This document shows positions 54,206-64,000 of a DNA stretch of 64,000 bases, one piece after another. Position 1 is the stretch's first letter. Each line of letters opens with the position of its first letter. This DNA is from Ulva prolifera. Its lineage: Eukaryota > Chlorophyta > Ulvophyceae > Ulvales > Ulvaceae. Made by a program: the position numbers and the translations under genes. The stretch is taken from assembly GCA_023078555.1 (NCBI GenBank), contig CM041201.1, positions 2,425,713 through 2,489,712 of the forward strand. The letters run 5' to 3'. A model generated the notes under the pieces. It was not told where the DNA came from. It did not search any database and saw nothing but the letters and a program-made list of their open reading frames with translations.

Positions 54206-55051
54206 CACCTGCAGGGCATCGGCTAGCCGAAGCTTTCAGATCGAGGTGCATCCTTGGATGCATGGCCACACGTGCGTATGCACCGCACGACCTGGCAGTC
54301 AAGCAGTGTCTTCACCAGCCTGACTCAGGTTTGGGATATCGGGCGAATTGGCATTGACGCGATCTAACGTGCGATGCGTGCTGCGCTCGAACGCACCATC
54401 AGAACGCACCATCAGCGATGCAAAGAATCTGGGCGGGTGAGGTGACAAACGAATGCACTGTCAGCCTGACACTTGACACAGCTGGGTTGCTGGGTTCGAT
54501 GAGACAGATCAGAGATTCCGTGGCGTAGTGCAATAGCTGCGTCATGGATCTGTCGGCTACCTACTAGCTGATGGCAAGTTACAGATCCCATTGCACTGCA
54601 TGATGTGATTGCATCACGCATTTTGCAAACTGCAACATCAACTCAACGCGCATGCATGCGCGAGGCAGGATACTCGTAGCTAGTCGTAAGTTGGTGCTGC
54701 CATTGTACAATCAGTGCTGGTGTCGCGGTCGGCGCACATGGTCAGAATGTACACACAGCCTGCCCTGCCATGTGCATGAGGGTCAGATGGCTGCACGGTC
54801 CCGTGGTGTGATGCCACCATCGATGCCACCCTGAGCCTACTCCCGCTGCGGCAGTCCACCGTGCTCGCATGCGTGGAGAACACACCTCACGCTGGGGCCT
54901 TGGTCAAGCGCGGCAGTATCCAAAACTCGCGCAGCGGTGCTGGGGGGGGGGGGGGGGGGGGAGCCCAGCTCAGTGTGCACTTGGGGTGTGGCTCCCTCTA
55001 GGGAATGCGGGTGTGGGTGGGGGCGGGAGAGCTTGGCGTGGGGCGCCTCTT
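54206..55051. other. Spacer between NLR copy II and block A copy 3
   Basis: No gene is recognised. The spacer contains a poly-G tract. It is missing from the copy I arrangement, where block A touches the NLR start codon. It would include the NLR promoter or an upstream exon. Confidence 0.45.
54942..54961. repeat. Poly-G tract (20 G)
   Basis: It lies about 90 bp before block A copy 3. Confidence 0.9.
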
Positions 55052-57945
55052 GAGGCGGTACTACGCTAGTAGCGGCAGATGCATCTGCATATGCAAGACC
55101 AATTACTTATGTGCAATTGGGGTTCTGAGAGGGCCTGCACACGCTGCGGCGGTCAGGGGCACCCCGGCCGCCGTTGCACAGAAGAATCGAATCTGGCAAT
55201 GCGGTTTTCCGCCACATTTGGTATCTCAATGCATCAAGGCGGATGCACATCCCAATTGCTAGATGGATTGCACGCTGCAGCGAGCCCCTGGCGCCATGGC
55301 ACAGCTGCATTGGCTGGCGCCACAACTGCAATCTCATTCCTGCGCCATTCAAAGTCATCCAGTGGCCTATTTACAAGTACACACAACACACTATGCCGTT
55401 TTGCGGACACATGGGATGTAGCATTGCACACCTGGAAATTGGCGTCTTCCAATTGACCAAAAATGTGGCCAAAGCACGGATTGAAGCGTTGTTGTCTCGG
55501 TGTGGCGCGAAAACGGGAGGGGCGGTTCGGAAAGGGTCGGCACAGTCAAGGAACGGAGACAGGCCCCGGTGGGCTCTGAGATGGCCTAGCCAAGCAGCCA
55601 CAGTCCTGCAGCATCACACTCTCGATTGACACTGTGTGGCAGTCTAGGGCGTGGCCTCTGTTGTGATGCATTCTTGCCCGTCTCGCGGTGGTGCGCCGCA
55701 TCACCGATACATCGACAGCGCCGCCGGCACTGCAAGACTCGGAGGAACACTGCAGCGCGGACGTGGCAGGCACACGTCGACCGGGCCAGAGTGAACATGC
55801 ATGAATCGGACAGCAAACAGGCAGGCGCCTCAGCACCCTGAGCAACATGCAGATGCTGTAGCAATCGCGACACATCCACATCCTGGGGCTCCGTTGTGAC
55901 TAAAGGGTATACTCAGCGGAGGTGCTGACTCACTGCTAGGGGTTCTCAACTCACTGCTGAGCAGCAACATTGCAACTTGAAGGTGCAGATCGCAGTTGCA
56001 TGATGCGGACATGGTTGGTTGGGATGTCGGCAGACAAGGCTAAAAATAGGCATTATGGCATTATGGCCAGCAGAGATACATCATTATGGCATTATGGCCA
56101 GCAGAGATACATCAAACTATTCACCAGTGTATTTGCAAAGGGGTTGTCACGCTAACTGGCCACGAATACAGCTGGGCTGGTGATGCCAGTGCTCGTGCCT
56201 GACGGTGTGCTGAGATAGCCCTCCTGTGGATGTATATCTATATGTAGATAGATAAGCAGGCCGGGTAGGCACCACGGCCCGCAATGTAAGGACATGGTTG
56301 GTTGGGATGTCGGCAGACAAGGCTAAAAATAGGTTCGATGCGGATTCAAAACTATATTTGGCATGTGGAAAGCAGTGTAGGACAAGCAGAGGTGGTCATG
56401 ATCACGAGTGGAGCGTGTGCCATGCGTAGTTGGCTCGACACGCTCGTGCACGACGTGAAAGCTTCCCTCACACGGCAGCTGAACTTGCTGATCATCCCGT
56501 CAAGGCGCTGTCTCTGTCCTGTGAATCAAGTTTTCGTCTGAACCGAATCTGTCGACCTGGATTCGCGATCGGCCTCTGGAAAGCCAGCGAAATGTAGCAG
56601 AAGCCCGTGCGCGAATGAAGGTATACATAAATATACAAGAAAGGCAGGCAAGATGAATGTTCCCGTGAGAAGTTTTACAAGGGCAAAAGTGAGAAGTGTC
56701 ATAAGCGGGGCCCCGTGAGAAGTGTGCCTGTCCCGCGCTACAGCCGACGCTGGCCGTTTGGATCTGCTTTGGCTCGGCAGGACGAGGCTTTGCGCGCGTG
56801 AAACCTCCGACAGAAGTTCAGCAGCTCAGCATACAACCTAAGAACCAAAGTAGCCATTGCTATGGGTCTATTTTGTAGCTCTCACGCTTTATGCAGGGCT
56901 GCCGCGTGCACAGCTGCAGACACAGCGACAGCATGTGCATACCATACCGGGAGCGCGTCCCGAGGTCGCCAGGCACGTTCAGAAATCGTACCTCGGTCAC
57001 TTTTGAAGGCACAAAGCTCACTCAGTGCGAGAGATCATCCCATCGGACCCGAGCCACAGCCATCTGCGTGCCACTTTTCTCGACGACGTCAGGTCGACAA
57101 CAGGTGAGAGAGCGCCGCTGCGTGCAGGAGCGAACAAGAAGTTCATGCATATGGGGCTCGTGCACTCGATACAGCCAAATTTGCGATGCAGCAGGGACAG
57201 CGTCGAAGCCGACGTCGGGCAAGAGACAACTACGCTTGCGCCCTCAAGCGCGGTAACGCGGTGTGAAGCAACGCCACAGTGCATGCATCGCGCTGACAGG
57301 AAGCTGTGCCCTGCTGAGTGATCGCGGCAGGCTGCGTCAGCGTTGTCCCATGCAATGGCTGGAGCTTGTTTGCATTACAAAAGAGTGAACGGGAGAAGAC
57401 AAACACCAAAACCGGATCTCATCCGAAGCATCAGGAGCACATACACACACGATCACACTACAACCGCACCAACACCTCAGTCCGGCTAGAGCTCATGTGA
57501 TTCTTTTGCAGGTGGAAGTCCGACTGAGTCTGCTGCTTGCTCAGCGGCTCCATTTGTGTGTATTACAAGGACAAAGGCAGCAAGGTGGGCAGCGCCGCGA
57601 AAGAAGCAAACAGACGAAGCAAACACACAGACACCCATGCACGCGACACCCACCACGCCCAAAAAAAAAACCCCAGCACCGGCGCAGCAAAAGACACAGA
57701 TCCGTAGACCTCCATTTGTGTGCAACACCAAGATCATGGAAAGCCCCACGCAGCACTGCCACCTGAGCAGCCACTGCGGCATGTGCACCGATGAAGCACG
57801 TTCACCCAGGCCATAGCAACACCACGACCAGCCACCGGCAACATTCTGGAAACACGTGGACGTGCATCCACAAAAGAAGGACAGTAATGCATGCGCAAGG
57901 CGTGCGCCCCCTGGCCCACACGCAGCTTGCAATCATGGCTGCAGC
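55052..57945. repeat. Segmental duplication block A, copy 3
   Basis: It shares its left end with block A1 (GAGGCGGTACTACGC) and its right end with A2. Copy-specific insertions lie at 56045-56332 (flanked by direct repeats) and around 57375-57720 (A/C-rich, with a run of ten A at 57661-57670). It lacks a roughly 270-bp part present at 1915-2140 in A1. No gene is recognised. Confidence 0.8.
56009..56332. repeat. Insertion bounded by about 42-bp direct repeats
   Basis: The sequence ACATGGTTGGTTGGGATGTC... to AAAAATAGG occurs at 56009-56050 and again at 56291-56332, once each in blocks A1 and A2. The DNA between holds two tandem copies of a roughly 31-bp unit (CATTATGGCATTATGGCCAG...) at about 56050-56112. 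Confidence 0.75.
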
Positions 57946-58995
57946 GCACTGCAGGATGGGGAATACACGTACTTGCACATGCGCCGGGTGGTGGTATCGG
58001 GTGGCTGTTGATTCCGTGTCGGGTTCTGGTCGTGCCCAAGGCACTAGTGATCACTAGTGCCTTGGGCAGCTCGAGCTGCCTGGCGGGAATTTGAAACGTG
58101 CGATCTATGTGGCTTGCCTGCCAATGTGTCTGGCGCGCTGACACCTGCCAGGGGTGAGATGTGATTGGGTCAGCTTTGCTGACCAGGACTCATACATCAC
58201 CGAGCCGTTTAGGAAATCTTGACATCACAAGACGGGGACACGTCCATGTGGCACTTGTATCAATTAATGACAGCCAGAGCTTAACAGGCAGGCTCAGACG
58301 TAGGCAGAATCTCAGGGCAGGCTTTCGTACGTGACCACAGGTGACGAGCAATGCAGGCTGTGCACATGGTGTTGAATAGCATGACTCTGCATCATTTGAC
58401 AAGTTCCTACCAACGGTGCGTGACCAGCTCCACGCCATGAATCACGAGCACGCCCACTGACACTACCTTGAATACTCACACATCACGAGAGTGGTGCATG
58501 CCTGGCTTTGCCCGCCGCGGTTTGGCAAGCCAGTGCTGGCCATCAGGTCTGTGAATGCACCACAAAAGAAGAAAAGAAAAAAGGAAATGAGGGCTCTCAT
58601 ACTTGACTGAAAACCATGCCGGCCTCTGCTCAGCATAGCCAACCATCAGGCACCCACACAATCATACAGCGACGCACAGAAGAAAATCGAAACGAATCCA
58701 TTGAAAAACTCTCTCGGAAAGCTCGCAGTCATCCAATACATGGCACAACCCTGGCAATGCAGTCTGGGAGTCCTGGCCACAGGCCGGTCACAGGCCGGTG
58801 AGCGCATCAACACGGTGAGCGCATCCTTGTGGAGACGGTGGTAGGCAATGCCAGACTCATCAAGCCAGCGCCAGCGGCAGCCACCGGCTCGGCTTGCGCC
58901 ACTCGCACCGCCGTCACAGGCCCCGAGCCAGGCCACTGGCGCATGAACCGTGCATATCAACACGCTGAGGCTGTCCTGCCGTGGGCGCTCACCCC
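57946..58995. other. 3' flank of the starch synthase gene
   Basis: It is colinear in part with 2910-3124 and 4189-4840. It contains a perfect palindrome at 58034-58067. No gene is recognised on either strand. Confidence 0.5.
58034..58067. repeat. Perfect 34-bp palindrome
   Basis: The left arm GCCCAAGGCACTAGTGA is followed without spacer by its exact reverse complement. It is absent from the corresponding place in block copy 1 (about 2950-2990), so it arose or was inserted in this copy only. Confidence 0.9.
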
Positions 58996-61900
58996 TCAGC
59001 GCTGCCCCTCGCAATCAACAGCCTCCGGCCCCTGTGTCTGCACCGGCGCGTCCGCATCATCGACGCGCTCCGCTGCTACCGGCGGCCCCTCCCCGCCGTC
59101 ATCATCGGAGCTCTCCGGGAACCCCTCGGCGACGGAGGTGATGAGCTCGTGCCAGCTCGCGGCGGGCGCGTCCCAGCCGACGTCGGCGCGCATGCCCCCC
59201 TGCTGCATGCGGCGGAACCGCGCGGAGCCGACCTCGGCGATCGCGCGGTCGAGGGCGCGGCGCAGGCGCATCACGCTCGCGGCCGCCTCGCTCGCGTCGC
59301 CGCCGATGCTGATGCGGCCGGCCTCGTAGCCAAAGGCGCGCGCGGCGGGCTTGTCCACCGGCACCGGCAGCGGCGCACCTAGGGGCCCCTGGACAGACCC
59401 AACCCTCACATCGACACAAGTTGAGCGGCCGCGCTGAGGCATTATCGTATGCATGAGTTTGCCACCATCCTCACGGTACACCAATCACATGCGGACTGCT
59501 GCTTTCCGGGAGGTGCCCGCCTTGCCATTTATATTCTTGCAGCACCAATCGCATGCGGATCAAGTCACGATTGACCCACAACCAGCACACAGTATGGCAC
59601 AGCACGGCGGCCATACCTGGCCGCGGCTAGTGCCGGATAGAAGGAAGCGCCCGGCGACGATGTCGCGGAGGCCCCCGGTCGACGCGACCACCGGCACCGC
59701 GCCGTAGCGCAGCGCGGCCAGTGCGACGAGGCCGCACGGCTCGAAGCGCGACGGCACGACCAGGATGTCGGCGGCGGCCACGAGGCGGTGCGCGAGGCGC
59801 TCGTCGAAGCGCACGACGGCCGCCGCGCGCCGCGGCAGCGCCCGCGGCAGGAACCGCAGCTCCCGCTCCAGCTGCTCGTCGCCGGTGCCCATCAGCACGA
59901 CCTGCCACCGCGCCTCCTGCGCCGCAGCGTCCCCGCCCGCGGCGGCCACTGCGTCGGCACCCTGCACCACAACAGCATCAGCCATGGCGGCCCGATCTCC
60001 CCTCGCCGACAAGCTCTCCATGCATACGATCACGGGTCGTCGCGGCTCAGAGGCTCTGTGTATCTCACGCCGGCATGCAAAACGCATACTTTCCGGACTG
60101 CAGGGGTCACATGCAGAGCACAGCACAGCGTGCAAAGCACGCGGAGGCGCACCTGCGGCCCGAGGTTGCGCACGAGCGTCTCCCGCGCGAGCTCCTCCGG
60201 CCCGACGCAGCTGTGCAGCGCCTTGAGCAGCACGTCCACGCCCTTCTGGTGCGTGAGGCGGCCGACATACGCGACGAGCGGGAACGCAGAGCTCACCGGC
60301 AGGCCGAGGTGCGCCTGTAGCCACCGCTTCGCCGCAGCCTTGCCCTTCGCGGCCGTCGCCGGCGTGAAGCGCATGCGGGGGGAGAGGTACGGGTCGGAGC
60401 GGGGGTCCCAGGCGGCGGTGTCGAGGCCGTTGATGATGCCATGCACGCCGCGGCGCGCCAGGGTGTCCATCAGGCCCATGCCCTGCTCAGGGTCCTCCTG
60501 GATCTGCAGCACCGGGCGGAGTGGGGGGGGCAGGCCCACCTGGCCGGCCAAGCTGCCGTGCGGTACAGTGGTCGCTGTGGACACAGGGTGCAACACAGTG
60601 GCGTGGTCGTGCAGCATGCATGCATCGCTACCACTCACCCGAAGGGATCCCAACGATGAGCCGCAACGGGGCTGCACAGCGACCAGTGCCAACGAATCGC
60701 TTGACATGCAAAAGAACCCGACGCCGGAATGTTGCAAGCAGGGTAAGCGCGCATACCTCTCGCGCGTACGCAGGGGACACCGTGACGAGCGCGGCGGCTG
60801 TCCGCAGCCCGGCGCGCAGCCAGTTCATCGCCCGCCGCAGCCCCCCCGTGCCGCGGCGCCGCCCCTCCGCCGCCGTGCACAGCCGGTCCCACACCCACAG
60901 CGGCCACAGCCCGAGGTACGTGCGCCCCTCGTCCGCCCGCCGCGGCGCGGCCCCGTCAGCGGCGCCACGGCCGCCGCCTCCCCGCGCCTCCGCCGCCGCA
61001 GCGGTGCCGGCATCGACTGACTCTGCAGGGCGTGCGGTGCTGGAAGCGGTGCGGTGATGGGCCTCCTCCGCTGCCTCAGCGTCGACCGCTTGGGCCTGCA
61101 CATCCTGCAGCTTCTGCTTCGACGGCTGTGGTGCACCAGCGCCCGAGGCACCATTGGTCGCCTGGAGCGGGGGCACATTCCTCTGGCTCTTGCGAAGGCC
61201 GTGGCCGGCCGTGGCGCCCACGTCATCAGAATCTGGCCTCCCGTCGCCGCCGCCACCCCCCCGCCGCTGCGGCTCTACCTCAACGCCCCGTGCCTCCCCA
61301 CCGCCGTCGCCGTCCTCCCGGACGCCGACTCTGCCAGTGGCGGCCACCGCATTGCCTACACGCCCTGCCGCCCCGCTATCAAGATGCACAGTCTCCGCAT
61401 CCTGGAGCGGCACGCTTTCTCCCCACAGGGCCCCGTGCTGTGCTGACTCAGCATCACCTCGCACCCCACCGCCGACCCCAGCCTCCGCATGTGCCCCTCG
61501 GCCATGGGCCGTCCCGACAGCGGCCACGCCATCGGCATGGGCCGGGGGGGTGTCGCCGGAGCCTCCCTCGTCCCGCCCCTCGGCACCATCATCGGCGACG
61601 CGCAGCTCTCCCAGCAGCGTGTGCCACGTCAGCACCTCCAGTGCCCCCAGCGCCACCACCGCAGGGCACCCCCGCAGCAGCGCCGCCTCATACTGCTCCA
61701 TCTGGCCTGCTGTCACGGCTGCCGCAGCCGGACTCCGCACAGACGCGCGGCCACAGCCGCTGCGGACGTCCTCCGCGCGGCCGCCGTTGCCACGCGCGCT
61801 GTTCGGCGCTGGCGCCGTATCTACGGTCGCATGATCGGTGGCATCTGACACCCGCCGGGAGTCAGCCTCAGCCACATTATTTGAGTTTGTTCCGGCCGTG

Positions 61901-63770
61901 GGATCTGGCCGGCCGTCAGGGCGGGCACGTGCCAGGGCAGCTGTGGCGGCCTCTGCCTCGGCAGCAGCCAGCGCGGCCCCGTGATGAGAGCTGTTCAAAC
62001 CAGGAGGGGAGCCCAGCCCGAGCGTGACACTGCCGGCCGGACCGGCCTCAACGGCGGGCCTACTCCATGTAGTAGCCTCCGTGGACGGCTGCCAGCCGTT
62101 TTTTGGGTGATCAGCATCGGCACCGTCGGCCGCATCGCTGTGCCAGTGCAGCTCAGGCTGCTGTGTGCTGGGCCCCGGCTGCATGCTGCCGTCGTCCTCA
62201 TCCGCCAGGAAGTGGACGAGGTGTGAAGGGATGGACAGGGAGGACAGCGCCTCGGGCTCGTAAGCGCCTTGGTAGGCCATGTTATGGATGGCCATGAGCA
62301 CCTGCACGCATGTGCGTCATGCATGCGTGTAATGACTGCCGCACAGATGGTGACCTGACAGCGTTGTGACGCTGCGCAGTGATGAGTACTCACTCTGGAC
62401 ACACAGACTGGTAGGGTCACGACTAGACAGAGGGGTAGTCAGAGGAGCAGCAAGCATGTTGGCACTGACTCAGAGACACTATGTGCCCCTGCGTGTTCAT
62501 CTGCTGGAGGGATTTCATCTCTGGACTGCAGCCTGTGGATCATGGTGGTGTGGCGGCATGTTATGTGGCAGTGCAGCTGGCAGGCAAAGCTGCATCTGAT
62601 CAGCCTTCTCAAAGGGGACTGTGGTGATTGCTGTGGTGAGATGCACAAGATGATTGTGCAGTTACCTAGGTACTGCTTGTAGGCCAGAGCTTGCGTCGGG
62701 GGCAGATCAAACAAATGGGCTGAAGCAAGGCTGAGTGGTGGTTTCATAACAGGCAGGCTGGAGATGCAGCCATTAACGAACATCCTGTGTTGAATCATAA
62801 TCGCTTCCTGAGCAGGGCACACCCAGAATCAACGATAGACCAGGCAGAATGCGTGGAGCGCGTTGAATCGTTGTTGGGCAAGGGATACAGCACCTCCGAT
62901 GACTGCAGCGCCTCTTGCATTGCCCCGTGTAGCGATGCAAACGCTTCATGCCAGGCCTTGTCTGCAGGAGAAGCATTGGGAAGGTGTGCCAGGTGCTGAC
63001 AAGCAGGGACAGGTGGCCGGCTGTGCATGGCTACCTGGTTGCTGCCTTTCAGCTGACAGAATAACTTGTGGCCCATCTCGGGGTGAGGCGAAGGGGCCTG
63101 TATTGCGAGTAGATGCAAAGGAAGGATGGATGTAGGCCAATCGTTGGCAACAAAGACTGACTGAACATCCCACGCCTGGCCAAGTTGCTCAGACTCATGG
63201 CCCTGCAGCAGAACACCAACGATGAGAGAAGCTTAATTGCAAAACCATATGACATGTCCACAAGCATGTTCATGATCCGGTACCATCACTTAGTAGTTGA
63301 AGACGCACGGTTATATCTGAAGGCAGTGGGCCCCCAGACCACCCCCGCAGCTGGTCAACATGTGCTGGAACCAGGATGGACGCTGCTAAAGAAGCTTGGC
63401 AGAGCACATCCATAGCAGCAGGAACATTTCGTTCTGCCCCATTGGCTGTGTATGAAGAGTAGATCTCTCCTTCAGGCACGGCGAAGAAGGGGTGTTCCAC
63501 GAACACACGTAACACGCCCTTGTCAACAATCACATGAAGACGAACGACGTGCACCGATTGAGCACCGAGATCAGAAGCTGACGATGGGGAATTGACGATG
63601 ACAGGCACCGCCAGGTCCAGCGCTTTGGTGCCTGCGTAGGTTTTGTAGAATGGCGCAATTGTCATGCAGGCGAGACCACGGCGGGCCAACGCCACAGGCA
63701 ACGCCTCCAGTACATCACCAAGCCCTCCAGATTTTGACCAGGGCGCCACTTCCGTCGAGACAAAAATTGC
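58996..63770 (-). CDS. Starch synthase, GT5 family, with a giant low-complexity insertion
   Basis: Exons, minus strand: 63770 to about 63360, 63202-63035, 62301-60757, 60503-60153, 59961-59617, 59388-58996; about 1070 residues found. Motifs: KSGGLGDV (ADP-glucose loop), VFVANDWPTS (usually DWHT), AIHNMAYQG, NWLRAGL...[64 protein letters not shown] and a C-terminal helix. The enzyme adds glucose from ADP-glucose to alpha-1,4-glucan in the plastid; the motifs are nearer GBSS/SSI/SSII than SSIII/IV. Between AIHNMAYQG and NWLRAGL lies about 400 residues of Ala/Gly/Asp/Glu-rich sequence in an open frame, absent from the family; an in-frame intron is the alternative. The transit peptide exon was not found and lies upstream of 63770. 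Confidence 0.88.
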
Positions 63771-64000
63771 CTGCACGGGTTGTCGCTGCTTTAGACGTCA
63801 GGCCCTGGTCTCTGGTCCTCAGTCATCTTTTCCGCAATTCTGCTCAACGCCGAGACAAGCTCTAAGATACGTAACTTGTTGTCAATAGTGTGCCGGAGAT
63901 GGCTTGACTGCCTCAGACAGCGGTGGATCGGCTGGGCAGGCGGTTCGAAGTGCTGGCAACAAACTCAGAATCACAAAGCGCGATGACAGTCAATAGGTCA
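63771..64000 (-). other. 5' side of the starch synthase gene
   Basis: The acceptor CCCGTGCAG precedes the first recognised exon, so at least one further exon with the plastid transit peptide is expected. I could not pick it out in the last 230 bp; it probably lies beyond the window. Confidence 0.4.

Noticed and set aside
59788-62027. Plus-strand frames of 410 and 331 codons opposite the starch synthase
   Set aside because: They run across exons and introns of the minus-strand gene, are Arg/Pro/Ala-rich and exist only because the GC content is high.

Overview
The window looks like nuclear DNA of a green alga (Chlorophyta). Genes are split by GT-AG introns, coding DNA is GC-rich, and there is a plastid-type GT5 starch synthase, plant-like tropinone-reductase-like SDRs and plant-type NB-ARC/LRR (NLR) proteins beside Ty1/copia and PIF/Harbinger elements. 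No bacterial operon, rRNA, tRNA or CRISPR array was recognised. The species was not identified.

Layout, left to right. 1-5636 is a diverged second copy of 55052-59791: repeat block A plus the 3' end of a starch synthase gene (minus strand). An unclassified TIR DNA transposon (5637-15424) interrupts that truncated gene, and a whole-looking Ty1/copia element (7424-14272) sits inside the transposon. 15425-16362 is a mosaic: the rest of the broken starch synthase exon, a GC-rich scrap also found near 23.05 kb, SDR exon 1 with its intron, and the last two exons of an FtsH4/YME1-like protease. Next come block S copy 1, a decayed short NLR (17577-19756, minus), block A copy 2 (19766-22330) and a mainly unassigned stretch to 23.9 kb.

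23.9-48.5 kb is an SDR cluster on the plus strand: one pseudogene (T0) and four intact five-exon genes (T1-T4). A tandem duplication of about 10 kb explains the order: unit 1 (about 25537-35253) = Ca2+-ATPase 3' end, T1, T2, block S; unit 2 (about 35625-49795) = Ca2+-ATPase 3' end, T3, T4, block S. Intron 3 of T4 carries a Russian-doll insertion, a hAT-like non-autonomous element split by a 3.7-kb PIF/Harbinger element. Then follow the long NLR (50543-54205, about 22 near-identical LRRs), block A copy 3 and the starch synthase gene (58996 to at least 63770, minus).

Functionally, the credible host genes are four NAD(P)-dependent SDR oxidoreductases, one full-length NLR-type receptor and one starch synthase with a huge low-complexity insertion. 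They are not an operon. They share a neighbourhood because the locus has been repeatedly duplicated, truncated and invaded. The three captured non-SDR gene pieces (starch synthase, Ca2+-ATPase, FtsH) are all 3' ends that keep their introns.
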